Source: CAYFLR01 sp964343805
GTDB lineage: Bacteria > Bdellovibrionota_B > Oligoflexia > CAYFLR01
DNA: 64,000 nt
Direction of reading: 5' to 3'
Assembly: GCA_964343805.1 (NCBI GenBank)
Contig: CAYFLR010000003.1
Coordinates: 1-64,000 of the forward strand
Part shown: positions 36,096-45,205 of the stretch, piece by piece
Layout: each line of letters begins with the position of its first letter
How positions within the stretch are numbered: position 1 is the stretch's first letter
The notes under the pieces: generated by a model
Seen by the model: only the letters and a program-made list of their open reading frames with translations
Database searches by the model: none
Told to the model about the DNA's origin: nothing
Position numbers and translations under genes: made by a program

Positions 36096-37096
36096 TTAAA
36101 TTCTTAGTATCATCCCACCAATGGAGAAACCGGCAGAGGTTCCAAGTAACATAACGTTATCCCCTGGGAGAGCTTTTTTCATTTGTATAGCTTCTGCTAG
36201 GGCCACCGGAATAGATGCGGCCACCATGTTTCCTCTGTTTTGAATGTTGATGAAAAACTGTTCATCACTCACATCTAATCTTCTTTGCACCAGCCTTAAA
36301 CCCTTTAAACTCGCCTGATGGGGAACAATAAGTTTTATATCACCGAGGGTCATTTTCAAAGGGTGGAGCAATTGATCCACAAAGGGGGGTAGCTTTTTAG
36401 CGGCCAATTTAAAGATCTTGTTTCCACTCATGCGGAACTTCCATTTGGGATCTGAAAGCCGGGGGTTCTCTTCTCCCATCATTTTAGTACCGCAACCTGG
36501 AAATTCCACCAGGTCGGTTCCCTCGGAGAGGGTCTCCATGCGAGAGCTTAGAATAGCGGAAGTTTCACCGGGAGGAGTTCTGGTGATGAGAATAGCAGCA
36601 GCACCATCACCAATGAGTGAAGCACTCTCTTTTTCATCCCAATTGATGGCCGTGGAGGTGGCTTCGGTGGCTACGAGAATGACTCTAGAATAGCGACCTG
36701 CTTGTACCATGTAAGAGATCACATCTAAACCGGTAAGAAAGCTGAGACAGGTAGAATTAATATCAAAACAGGGAATACTGATGTGTTTTTCTTTAAGGTG
36801 GCTTTTTATGAGGGCAGCTGTGCAGGGAATTTCTTGCTCCATTGTGCCACTGGTAGAAATGAGAGCATCAACATCCTTTAGTTTAAGGTTGTTTTTATAA
36901 AGTAGCCTTTCAACGGCTACCGCCCCCATTTCTGAGGAAGTTTCACTGGTCACAAACCTTCGCTTTTCAACACCAGACCGATTGAGTATCCAATCTTCTG
37001 TGACTTGTAACCTTTGGGNNNNNNNNNNATATCTGCCACCGTAACCTCTTTTTGAGGAAAATGAGTGACCATATCTTCGATTTTAACATTTCGCAT
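36096..37096 (-). CDS. KAS III / OleA-like condensing enzyme (interrupted by a gap)
   Basis: The start at 37096 (GAGAGG upstream) gives MRNVKIEDMVTHFP. A 10-N gap (37019-37028) follows, then DWILNRSGVEKRRF, the usual N-terminal signature of FabH-like enzymes. The catalytic triad is intact: Cys in NSTCLSFL, His in VPHQAS and Asn in NRGNMVAA. These thiolase-fold enzymes condense acyl thioesters. FabH starts fatty acids; OleA joins two acyl-CoAs head to head. The OleD-like reductase in the cluster makes an OleA-type role attractive, but OleB and OleC are absent here. It lies between a lipoprotein gene 13 bp upstream and the methyltransferase 2 bp downstream. Confidence 0.85.
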
Positions 37097-37109
37097 CACA
37101 ATAACCTCT

Positions 37110-38675
37110 CTAAGGAATTGGTAAAAATTCGGCTAAAGGTTGAGTGACCGAAGTGAGTCTAAGGGTTCTCAGGATGGAATAGATATTTTGAGAGTTGGCT
37201 TCCGGCAGTATCTGACCGAATGTAGGATCCGGATAGGATACAGGTCGGCCATAGTGATAATCCCAAGCCCAATCCTGTTTACCATTGGCGACAGGGGCTT
37301 CATGTCCCACTTTGACCAGATTATTAAAATGGCTCTTACTGGGATAAAAAACCTTGAGATCAGGATGAGGGGTAAAGACACGATGTAAATTAATCTTAAC
37401 TTTATTGCCGGTGACTTCACTGTTCAAAGTGATGGTCTCTTTTTTAATGAACGCTTTGGAAAAATAGAGATAGAGATCATTTTTCTCATGATATTTTTTG
37501 GCTAAATTGAGCTGCAGAGCATTAGGATTGATAATGTACTTATGGGACTTCTTAATAAAGTGTTCTTTTGGAAGATTGAGGCAGTCACGATTGGAACTTT
37601 CTTTGGTGATGGCAAAGGATATAGGCTCTTCGATACTGCAAACAAAGCCTTGAAGATAATTCTTAGAGGCATTAAAGGCCAATTCAAATGCTTCATTTAG
37701 ACGTTTTTTAGCTACCTCCTCGGTTACTTGGAGGGTCATAAGACTTTTAAAATCATTATCATGGAGGATGCTATTGATTTCCTTGGCGGTTACACCTCTA
37801 GGTACAGATTTACTCTTAATGAGAATTCGATCCGGAGAGGTCTTGAACATATTAAAGGCAGATTTTTTACCTATAGCAGTAATAAAATCAGGGAGTTTAT
37901 CTCCATTGTAGAGAGACTGGTAGTTAATTACTGCAAGTGTGGACTGCAAACTTCCTATAATAAAGTGCAGGTAGGGTTTAATAAATATTTTTTCACCTTC
38001 TTTGGAGTTTAAATACCTGATGTTACCTGCTTTATCTTCCCCTGCTATTAACTTGAGGTTTACCAAGATTCTAAATGAGGATGAAGGGAACTTTAAGAGC
38101 TCTTTGCACTCTCTTAAAGTAATACTTAGTTTATCTTTAACGGGACCAAACAAGAATTCCTGTAAATCGGTAATGGTTTCTATTTTGCCCAAGGTGGGTT
38201 TGGTGGTGGGTTGGGTAACAAAGTCAAAGATAGCTTTGATATGAGGGCCATAAAGATAGTCTCTATGAGAAAATCCTCTGAGTGAGCTTAAGGCCACCAG
38301 ATGAATAAAATCCATCTCTTCTGCAATCCCCCTTAAACGCCAAAAAATCCCCTCAAATAGAGGGAGTGGTTTAAGAAGAGTGGCAAAAAGCTTAACTGCT
38401 GGGTTATTTTTGTTTTTTGCTGATCCGGCATCGGCCATAATTAGCTGTCCCACCTTGAGGACATCCTCTTTGGTCTTGATTTCATGAACTATTTTATCGA
38501 TATAAGAGTTGACAGTCTCTTGTTGGGTTCTATTCATTGTTAATTCTGTTGAAGTTCGCAGGGAATCTGGGGGCAGGGTCACAGACTGTTGTTCTGCTTT
38601 TTCACTTTTGCAGTTGAGGCAAAGTAGAGCTAGAAAAGTCAATGGTATTAGGTACTTTTTGATTGATATACACAT
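37110..38675 (-). CDS. Large lipoprotein of unknown function
   Basis: The protein has 521 residues. AGGAG lies seven bases before ATG 38675. The signal peptide ends LALLCLNC, with Asn at -1. The mature protein is mainly helical to about residue 330, then mixed, with two cysteines near residues 350-370. It ends with a proline- and tyrosine-rich part (WAWDYHYGRPVSYPDP). No family is recognised. It is the first gene of a minus-strand operon with the condensing enzyme and the methyltransferase (13 bp gap), so it may receive or carry their lipid product to or across the outer membrane. That role is inferred only from position. Confidence 0.72.
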   Translation of the reverse strand: MCISIKKYLIPLTFLALLCLNCKSEKAEQQSVTLPPDSLRTSTELTMNRTQQETVNSYIDKIVHEIKTKEDVLKVGQLIMADAGSAKNKNNPAVKLFATLLKPLPLFEGIFWRLRGIAEEMDFIHLVALSSLRGFSHRDYLYGPHIKAIFDFVTQPTTKPTLGKIETITDLQEFLFGPVKDKLSITLRECKELLKFPSSSFRILVNLKLIAGEDKAGNIRYLNSKEGEKIFIKPYLHFIIGSLQSTLAVINYQSLYNGDKLPDFITAIGKKSAFNMFKTSPDRILIKSKSVPRGVTAKEINSILHDNDFKSLMTLQVTEEVAKKRLNEAFELAFNASKNYLQGFVCSIEEPISFAITKESSNRDCLNLPKEHFIKKSHKYIINPNALQLNLAKKYHEKNDLYLYFSKAFIKKETITLNSEVTGNKVKINLHRVFTPHPDLKVFYPSKSHFNNLVKVGHEAPVANGKQDWAWDYHYGRPVSYPDPTFGQILPEANSQNIYSILRTLRLTSVTQPLAEFLPIP

Positions 38676-38842
38676 AACTAGACTCCTGCGCGTAGGATTG
38701 ATAACCGCACTTGTTAATAATGATCTTTATGGCACTGTAAATGATTTTTACCATTTTTTAAATGAGTTTAAACTTATGGAGTGGAAAAAATAATCCTATT
38801 TGCATACAGTAGAATGCAGTTTGATTGCCTAGGGAGTTATTC

Positions 38843-39181
38843 ATGAGTTACCAATTCTATAAAATCCTTCATGTTTTAAGTTTAGTGGTGTTGAGTGGAT
38901 GTTTAAGTGCCAGCCTGTTGGCCTCTAACCAAATCAAATGGGCTAAACATGTAGTCACCCTTTCATTAGTGGTGCTCTTTGTGGCCGGGTTTGGACTCCT
39001 GGCTAAAATGAAGTTAGGCTTTCCTCTATGGATTCTCATAAAAATATTAATTTGGAGTAGCCTTGTTTTTATTACCCATTTCTTTTTAAAGAAACTGACA
39101 GGGAGGGAAAACATTGTCTTTCCTGTTCTATTGTCTTTGCTTGGGGTAGCCACTGTCTTAGCTATTTCCAAGCCCTTCTAA
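38843..39181 (+). CDS. Small membrane protein with four helices
   Basis: The protein has 112 residues from ATG 38843 (GGGAG upstream). Four hydrophobic segments fill it. The start MSYQFYKILHVLSLVVL has a His in helix 1 reminiscent of small heme-linked or SirB-like membrane proteins, and a second His lies in helix 4 (FITHFFLKK). I cannot assign a function. It precedes the GT1 glycosyltransferase by 12 bp and is probably co-transcribed with it. Confidence 0.68.
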   Translation: MSYQFYKILHVLSLVVLSGCLSASLLASNQIKWAKHVVTLSLVVLFVAGFGLLAKMKLGFPLWILIKILIWSSLVFITHFFLKKLTGRENIVFPVLLSLLGVATVLAISKPF

Positions 39182-39193
39182 ACGAGTAATTTT

Positions 39194-40390
39194 GTGAAAA
39201 TAGTCTTTGTCAATTTGCCTGCTCATGGTCATATAAATCCTACCTTACCCCTAGTGCAGGCTTTAGTCGCTGAGGGACATCAAGTCACTTACTTTTCGAT
39301 GCCTGAGTTTGAAAAGAAGATTAAAACAGCGGGTGCTGTATTTATAAGTTATACGGGAGGAATTTTCGATTACAACTATCATAGTCCTCCCTCCAACCCC
39401 TTTCAATTAGTAGCCGATCTTACAATGATCAGTCTTGAGGTGTTACCCGGGCTGATTACAGATGTCCGAGAGCTTAATCCAGATCTCATTATCCATGACT
39501 CGGTGACACCCTGGGGTAAGTACTTAGCTTCCATCATTAATCTACCAGTGATTGGGACTGTACCTACCTTTGCTTTTAATCAAACTATGATGAAGGGGCA
39601 ACTGAGTAAATGGGATTACCTTCAAAGTCTCTTAGCCAGTGGATTTTCTCGCCTTCGTAGTTACCATTATATGAGCAAGCTTAAGAAAAGTTATGGATTA
39701 ACTGACTTAGATCATTTTGATGTACTCGTAAACCGAGAGCCACTTAATCTAGTGTTTACATCTAGGGAATTTCAACCTGATGTTGACACTTTTGATGAAG
39801 ACTATCATTTTATAGGTCCTATGATTAATCCGGAGCTAAATACCGGTAGTGATAGTTTAGAGGTGGTGGAAAAAGTTAAAGCTCATCAGGGAAAAGTTCT
39901 TTATATCTCTTTAGGAACCGTGATGAATGACAATCCAGAGTTTTTTAATCGATGCTTTGAGGCTTTCAGTGATGAAGCTTTGTTAGTTGTTATGTCATTG
40001 GGAGATAAAGTGAAGCGGAATCATTTAAGAAAGATTCCAGCCAACTTTATCACAGATTCTCGCATTCCTCAGCAGGCTCTTCTTCCCCATGTAGATACTT
40101 TTTTAACTCACTGCGGAATGAACAGTAGTAGTGAAGGATTGTACAATGGGATCCCTTTACTACTTGCACCTCAGACTATGGAACAATCCATGGTGGCAAA
40201 TAGAGTGCATAAATTAGGAGCTGGAATTCTGGTGGGTAAAAACCCATCGGTGAATTCATTAAAAGACGGAGTGAAGCATATTCTGGCTGAACCAGGGTTT
40301 AAAGCTAAGGCCCAGTCTCTAGGTGATTCACTTCACCAAAACACACCTTTGAAAAAAATAGTGAAAATGGTTAACGAACATTCCTTATAA
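39194..40390 (+). CDS. GT1-family glycosyltransferase (macrolide/UGT-like)
   Basis: The protein has 398 residues from GTG 39194. It begins KIVFVNLPAHGHINPTLPLVQAL, with the catalytic His at the expected place, and has the nucleotide-sugar donor motif FLTHCGMNSSSEGLYNGIP near residues 308-326. GT1 enzymes glycosylate small lipophilic acceptors such as antibiotics, sterols or lipids. There is no signal peptide, so it is cytoplasmic. Its position just beyond the lipid cluster suggests the cluster product could be glycosylated. The ribosome site is weak and translation may be coupled to the small membrane protein. Confidence 0.87.
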   Translation: MKIVFVNLPAHGHINPTLPLVQALVAEGHQVTYFSMPEFEKKIKTAGAVFISYTGGIFDYNYHSPPSNPFQLVADLTMISLEVLPGLITDVRELNPDLIIHDSVTPWGKYLASIINLPVIGTVPTFAFNQTMMKGQLSKWDYLQSLLASGFSRLRSYHYMSKLKKSYGLTDLDHFDVLVNREPLNLVFTSREFQPDVDTFDEDYHFIGPMINPELNTGSDSLEVVEKVKAHQGKVLYISLGTVMNDNPEFFNRCFEAFSDEALLVVMSLGDKVKRNHLRKIPANFITDSRIPQQALLPHVDTFLTHCGMNSSSEGLYNGIPLLLAPQTMEQSMVANRVHKLGAGILVGKNPSVNSLKDGVKHILAEPGFKAKAQSLGDSLHQNTPLKKIVKMVNEHSL

Positions 40391-40399
40391 GGGGACCAA

Positions 40400-41494
40400 A
40401 TGAATCCAATTCTACTTGTAATTCTACTTCTTGGTTTAACCTTTACCTCTCTCCATGCCAAAATGACTCAGATCAAGAGCTTTGACAATTTTAAAATTAC
40501 TATCCAGGTGGATCTTCCAGCCAGTAAAAAAGCGGACAATTTTATTATCTTAGTACATGGCTCGGGTCCCCAATCGATGGATCTTGATATATCTTCGGTG
40601 AGTCATAAAGAGAGTCAGCCGAACAAAGTCTTTCTAGAGTTATCAAAAATACTGACGCTCGAAGGCTTTGGAGTGGTTCGATTTCATAAGAGATCTTTTG
40701 TAATGAAAAAACTAACCCAGAAAGACCCTAACTATGCCAAAAGTAAATACTACCAAAAGTTTATTGAAAATCCTTTAAACTACTTTATTCGTGATGTTCA
40801 GAGTCTGATAAAGTACACTAAGAATCATTTGAAAGCGAAGAGGATTATTTTATTTGGAAATAGCCAAGGGACCTATGTCTCCTTGCAGGCGGCTCATGAA
40901 AATCCTCATGTAGATGGACTGGTTTTGGTAGGAACCCAAAGTGCTTCGCTGGCGATTCTTTCATTTGAACAGCTTGTTTACCGTGCTATGAAAGTCTTTT
41001 GGGACCGTGATAAAAATCAAGACAACTTTTTAGATCAGGAAGAGCTTTCCGATAAGAGAAACGCGATCACTATGAATCTTAAAAGTCAGTTGGCCTTGCT
41101 GGATTTAAATCAAGATCAGAAGCTTGATTTGATGGAATACAAGGGGGCAAATTACTTAAATTATATGACCCAGATGGAACCTCAACTGAAAAGCTTAATA
41201 AAAGAAGAATTCAACCGTCCTCGGCCCATTGATATTCTAGCCAAAACAAAATTGAAAGTCCTATTTTTGCAGGGAAGTTGGGATAATCAAACCCCTGCTT
41301 ATTACACTAAAAGCATAGAGCTGATGAACAAACTCTATTTTAAAAAGAGTCATTTCCATTTTATCTACTATCCTCAATTAGGCCACATATTAGATCAAAG
41401 AAACTCTTATTATGATATTTATTACCGCCAATTGGCTCCGCATGTGGCTAAGAAAATTGGCCCTGATATCAAGCGTTATATCCTGGGTAAATGA
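40400..41494 (+). CDS. Secreted alpha/beta hydrolase with two EF-hands
   Basis: The protein has 364 residues. GGGGA precedes ATG 40400 and a signal peptide (about 20 residues) is present. The nucleophile elbow is GNSQGT near residue 154, the oxyanion region is VHGSGPQ near 53, the acid is probably in LQGSWDNQTP and the His in GHILDQR. Between nucleophile and acid are two canonical EF-hand loops: DKNQDNFLDQEE near 206 and DLNQDQKLDLME near 234, each with D1, N3, D5, L8, D9 and E12. Calcium is therefore likely bound to the cap region. Such a lid is unusual. Probably an exported esterase or peptidase. It follows the GT1 gene by 9 bp. Confidence 0.83.
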   Translation: MNPILLVILLLGLTFTSLHAKMTQIKSFDNFKITIQVDLPASKKADNFIILVHGSGPQSMDLDISSVSHKESQPNKVFLELSKILTLEGFGVVRFHKRSFVMKKLTQKDPNYAKSKYYQKFIENPLNYFIRDVQSLIKYTKNHLKAKRIILFGNSQGTYVSLQAAHENPHVDGLVLVGTQSASLAILSFEQLVYRAMKVFWDRDKNQDNFLDQEELSDKRNAITMNLKSQLALLDLNQDQKLDLMEYKGANYLNYMTQMEPQLKSLIKEEFNRPRPIDILAKTKLKVLFLQGSWDNQTPAYYTKSIELMNKLYFKKSHFHFIYYPQLGHILDQRNSYYDIYYRQLAPHVAKKIGPDIKRYILGK

Positions 41495-41500
41495 TAAGTC

Positions 41501-42868
41501 TTAAGGTGTCGTTTCAAACACAATCATCTTATAATGCTGACCATGGTCAATGGAAACTCCTTCCTTCAACCAAGGAAGTTTTCTCAGTTCCGCTAATATA
41601 TTGTTCGACCAACCGGAACTCACAATGAGACGAAAGCTTTGCTTTTCATGAACTTGTTCTAAATCTTTGAAGATTTTTTGTCTCACCTCTTTGGTGGTCG
41701 GGTCAAACATATAATAAATATCAGCGGCTTTCGGGGTGAATTGGGGATCGCTAAGATCTTGTTGTTGATAGCCTACCCTATTAAAATCGAACCTTTGGGC
41801 TGTTTCTTGGGCAAGATCCACACGTTCTTTAATGAGTTCATACCCTAAGAACTGAATGTCGGGTCGAGTGAGACCTACAAAATTTCCAATGCGTCCAAAA
41901 CCGGATCCTAGATCCACCATTTGCGAATCTGGAGGTAAATTGAGTACCGAAAAAATGTCCAGTAAGGCTGAAAATTTTGTCTGAAGTCCGTGAGGGTCAT
42001 TGGTTCCACGAATTTCACTGGGAATATTGTTAAAGGATCCATATTCTTTAATAAGGGCTTCTTGGGCCGCTTTTTCAACTTGGTACACCCGAGCATGGGT
42101 TTGTAAGACGAAGCGTTCTACAAAAATGTCAAATTCATGATCATTTTGAAAAATGGCTCTCGCCTCTTTTATAAATTCTAAGTTTCCTACTTCAGCTTGA
42201 ATCTTTTTCGGATCCATAAAATTAAATAGAAAAAATTCCAGCTGACGTTCGATATAGAGATCGTGCATGGAAAAAGAGGGGTCTCGAAGCATCACCTGCA
42301 TCATGGTATCAAAACCATTTGCGAGTCCTTTTTCGGTGCGAGAATACTTTTGAACTTGCAGACTTAAAACATAGAGAGAGAAGAGATCGGAAAAGGAAAA
42401 GGATTCCAAAACTTTTTTAATTTTTTCTCCAGAGGAGGAGCGGGCTAATCTAATTATAAGGTCCATTTGGGTGAGATCAAACCTTGGAATCTGCTTTTGT
42501 ATTTTACTATAGAACTCGCTTTCTAAAAGCGCTTGCAGGTTTGCAGGTTTGGGATTGGTTTTCAATAAGGTGTCCAATTTCTTTTGACCGCTTTCTGCAA
42601 GACGATACCTAATTCCTTTTAAATATCCCACATCTTGAATATAGAAATCGAGAGGGGCTGACTCAGCCTCAATCCATTTTAAATTCCGACTTTGTAAAGT
42701 GGTATAGAAGGGATCTTGTTGTATGGGTACAGCTTTAATAGGAGCGCTTTTTAGTTGCGAATTGCGGAGCTCCTCTAAGATAGCTAAACATTTGTGAGGA
42801 TATAAATTTGCATAGACAGAGCCATGACCATACCAAAAGAACAAAAGGGGGATGAGTACTTTAATCAT
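41501..42868 (-). CDS. Exported protein with SAM-methyltransferase domain
   Basis: The protein has 455 residues. The start (MIKVLIPLLFFWYGHGSVYA) looks like a signal peptide. About 290 residues without known motifs follow. The C-terminal domain has VDLGSGFGRIG near residue 315, FLGYELIKERV and a later IYYMFDPTTKE, a Rossmann methyltransferase of the DOT1-like or small-molecule type. SAM is not normally available outside the cytoplasm, so an exported methyltransferase is odd. It overlaps the upstream gene by 8 bp, and that partner also has a signal peptide and a cytosol-type enzyme motif. The pair may act after delivery into another cell, or the N-terminus may be a membrane anchor instead. Confidence 0.72.
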   Translation of the reverse strand: MIKVLIPLLFFWYGHGSVYANLYPHKCLAILEELRNSQLKSAPIKAVPIQQDPFYTTLQSRNLKWIEAESAPLDFYIQDVGYLKGIRYRLAESGQKKLDTLLKTNPKPANLQALLESEFYSKIQKQIPRFDLTQMDLIIRLARSSSGEKIKKVLESFSFSDLFSLYVLSLQVQKYSRTEKGLANGFDTMMQVMLRDPSFSMHDLYIERQLEFFLFNFMDPKKIQAEVGNLEFIKEARAIFQNDHEFDIFVERFVLQTHARVYQVEKAAQEALIKEYGSFNNIPSEIRGTNDPHGLQTKFSALLDIFSVLNLPPDSQMVDLGSGFGRIGNFVGLTRPDIQFLGYELIKERVDLAQETAQRFDFNRVGYQQQDLSDPQFTPKAADIYYMFDPTTKEVRQKIFKDLEQVHEKQSFRLIVSSGWSNNILAELRKLPWLKEGVSIDHGQHYKMIVFETTP

Positions 42869-44423
42869 GGATCTCTACCTCGATGGTTTCCCAGCCACGC
42901 ACTGTTTCATAATACTGGAGATGGATTTTCTCTGCACTTATTTTAACTACTAAAGGGTTGTAAGGACCGAAGGTGGTGAGTCCAAAAGGAATATGTTTCT
43001 TTCTCATAGAGGGAGGAATATTGGGTCCCAGGGTCATGAGTTCAGTTTCTTTAAAGCTATCTAATGGCCGGCCTAAAACGGAAGCCAGCTGTCTTTCGGT
43101 TTTTGTCCATAGAGACATAAACTCCACTGCAGAGGGCTTTTTTATCCATTTTAGAACCATTAAGAGTTCCATTTCTGCTGCTATCATGGCACCAAAGGGG
43201 GAGGATAGGTATTCTCTTACAAGTTCTGCTACTTTACTAGCCAAGGCGGGACTCAGTTGAATATCTATATCGGAGTGATTTTTTCCCGCTTTACCGTTAG
43301 GGAAACTACCAAAAATCTGAACATAGTTTCCTTCTGTTAATTGAGCGGCGAGGGGACTTTTTTGGATTTGTTTCGCTAGTTCAATGACTTTTCTAAAAGA
43401 GTAGTCTCCTCGAGGGTGATCCACCTCAAATTCTTTGGCCTGATAACTTTCTTGGTAAAAACGATCCATTATGGCAGAAAGAACATCTGCACTTATATGA
43501 GGGTTCTCTTTCAATTGGGATTTCAGTCCTTCGATATGGGCAGCGTTGAAAATATGAAGCATAAATTCAATGTTTCTTTTTTCTACATTTTTATCCCACT
43601 CCTCCATAGAGGTTCTCACTTTGGTTTCATCAATTTTTATTCGATAGAAACGTTCGAGTAATGGTTTTCTTAAGGCTTCGATTTGTGACGGAGGAAATTG
43701 ACCTATCACGCTTAAGAACATAGCGTTGATTTCGAAACTCTCCGCCTTATCACGAAAGATAAATTGATCTATGTAGCTTTTGCTTAAAAAGGTTTTGTAT
43801 TTAATGAGCGAATCAATCACTTGGGGCAGTTTTTCCGGGGTAAAGAGCAGGTCTAAGACTCTAAAATAGTTTTCAACTCCCAACTGATAGGTTTTCACCG
43901 TCTCTTTTTGAAAAAAGTCTCGTTTGCTGTCAGTGGGATCTTTGGGATGGAGTAAGAAGGCCTCTTTAAGCTCTGCCAGAGCTCTACGGAGTTCTTTAGA
44001 GGGAGGAGTTTTTAGTCGAATGAGTGGTTCAGCTAAATTGATAAAAGAAAGGGATGTGGCAATCCATCCTCCTTGACGGGGAATAAAAGTGGTGGTGGTG
44101 TTAGGAAACAGGGGATGGGCCGGGGCCCCATTGTTTTCTTTGGTTTTGATTTCCACTTCCATGGATGGTGAGTTTTTTAACTGCCAAGTCAAAAACCTTA
44201 CAGCTGAAATAAAGTTTTCAGTGGTTTTTACTGTTTTCAGCATTTGGTTGATAGCCCCTGCTACTTCATTCGGTGCTTTAGGTGTCGGTTTATAGTCAGC
44301 GAGCTGCTTTTGAAACTCATCTCTCTTTTTTTCCCATAGTAGTGTCTTGCAGGTGGTGGCGATTAGATCACTTCCGAGAACTAAAAGGAGAAACGGAATG
44401 ATAAACTTTAAGAAACGACCCAT
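42861..44423 (-). CDS. Exported protein with nucleotidyltransferase motif
   Basis: The protein has 520 residues. A signal peptide (MGRFLKFIIPFLLLVLGSDLIA) starts it. The first 350 residues are helical with no known family. Near residues 372-388 is GSFPNGKAGKNHSDIDI, the hG[GS]...D-h-D signature of the DNA polymerase-beta nucleotidyltransferase superfamily. The region after it is helical and leads to a small beta-rich end. Members modify proteins, RNA or small molecules with NMP from NTP, again cytosolic substrates. The 8-bp overlap with the methyltransferase gene implies the two proteins work together. Motif is clear; export is a prediction. Confidence 0.7.
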   Translation of the reverse strand: MGRFLKFIIPFLLLVLGSDLIATTCKTLLWEKKRDEFQKQLADYKPTPKAPNEVAGAINQMLKTVKTTENFISAVRFLTWQLKNSPSMEVEIKTKENNGAPAHPLFPNTTTTFIPRQGGWIATSLSFINLAEPLIRLKTPPSKELRRALAELKEAFLLHPKDPTDSKRDFFQKETVKTYQLGVENYFRVLDLLFTPEKLPQVIDSLIKYKTFLSKSYIDQFIFRDKAESFEINAMFLSVIGQFPPSQIEALRKPLLERFYRIKIDETKVRTSMEEWDKNVEKRNIEFMLHIFNAAHIEGLKSQLKENPHISADVLSAIMDRFYQESYQAKEFEVDHPRGDYSFRKVIELAKQIQKSPLAAQLTEGNYVQIFGSFPNGKAGKNHSDIDIQLSPALASKVAELVREYLSSPFGAMIAAEMELLMVLKWIKKPSAVEFMSLWTKTERQLASVLGRPLDSFKETELMTLGPNIPPSMRKKHIPFGLTTFGPYNPLVVKISAEKIHLQYYETVRGWETIEVEIHD

Positions 44424-44598
44424 GTGCTTTTGGTCCTAGATGAAAATAGATATATAAGTATTGTAACATAAGCTGAGCTGTAGCTGTATTTATCTAATAA
44501 TTAGATTATTTTCTATTTATTTATATATTTTACATTAAGAGGGATTTTTGGTATACCCCGTTGTAGTTAATTTGGTTTTTCTAAGTCAGGGGAATATT
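44424..44598. promoter_or_regulatory. Divergent intergenic region
   Basis: This 175-bp AT-rich region lies between divergent genes. It contains a perfect 7-1-7 palindrome at 44492-44506 (ATCTAAT-A-ATTAGAT), placed where an operator could serve both genes, though such short palindromes occur by chance. Confidence 0.35.
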
Positions 44599-45176
44599 AT
44601 GAAAAAATTATTATTATTGTCATTTTCTTTAATCGCTATATTTTCTTTTTCAAAACTCTATTCTAATACTCTCACGCCCTGTTTTGATGACTTAAGACGA
44701 GCCAAGTATTTCCAAAATGATATTAACTACGCCTATCACGGAGGCGATATTCCCATCATGGTTACCAAGATGAGAAAGTGGTGGGGTTTGTGGCCTACAC
44801 TCGTCTCACAGGTAATGATGGATCTCAGCGAGATTTTATAGGTCGAGTGGTGCTCTGTGCAAACACCGAAGTGACAGATTTTTACTATGACAATGATGGA
44901 TCAGATGATGCTAAAAACTGGGTTACGGAAGCGGGAAAAGAGTTTGCAGTCACCCAAGACGAAGGAATGATTCTCATCAATTCAAAGCTGTTCAAAGATA
45001 AGCGAGAAAGTCAAATTGCTCACATAACCTTTCGAATTTACGATGTTTTTGATGAGTGTGTCTATGATAATAGCTGTCCTGTGGAGATGACCTCTCATCC
45101 TTTTTATGAAGAAGATTGGGGTATACCCAAAGGCAGTGGTGAATTCTTTATTGAATTTCCCAAGTGGATGCTGTAA
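44599..45176 (+). CDS. Secreted protein of unknown function (frameshifted in this assembly)
   Basis: ATG 44599 (AGGGGA upstream) gives a signal peptide (MKKLLLLSFSLIAIFSFSKLYS) and runs to a stop at 44841. A second frame from about 44757 continues GYQDEKVVGFVAYTR to 45176 and looks like the true C-terminal part. One extra C in the CCC at 44752-44754 joins them as GGDIPHHGYQDEKVV, giving about 192 residues. The second part has acidic and cysteine residues (ECVYDNSCPVE). No family is recognised. It lies 29 bp ahead of the Cys-repeat gene, so they may be co-transcribed. Confidence 0.62.
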
Positions 45177-45205
45177 TTCTGAATTCGTATTTTTAGGAGT
45201 TCAAA

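Noticed and set aside
27169..40390. Calling the cluster a standard OleABCD olefin locus
   Set aside because: OleC and a cytosolic OleB are missing, and the only alpha/beta hydrolase nearby (40400) has a signal peptide and EF-hands.
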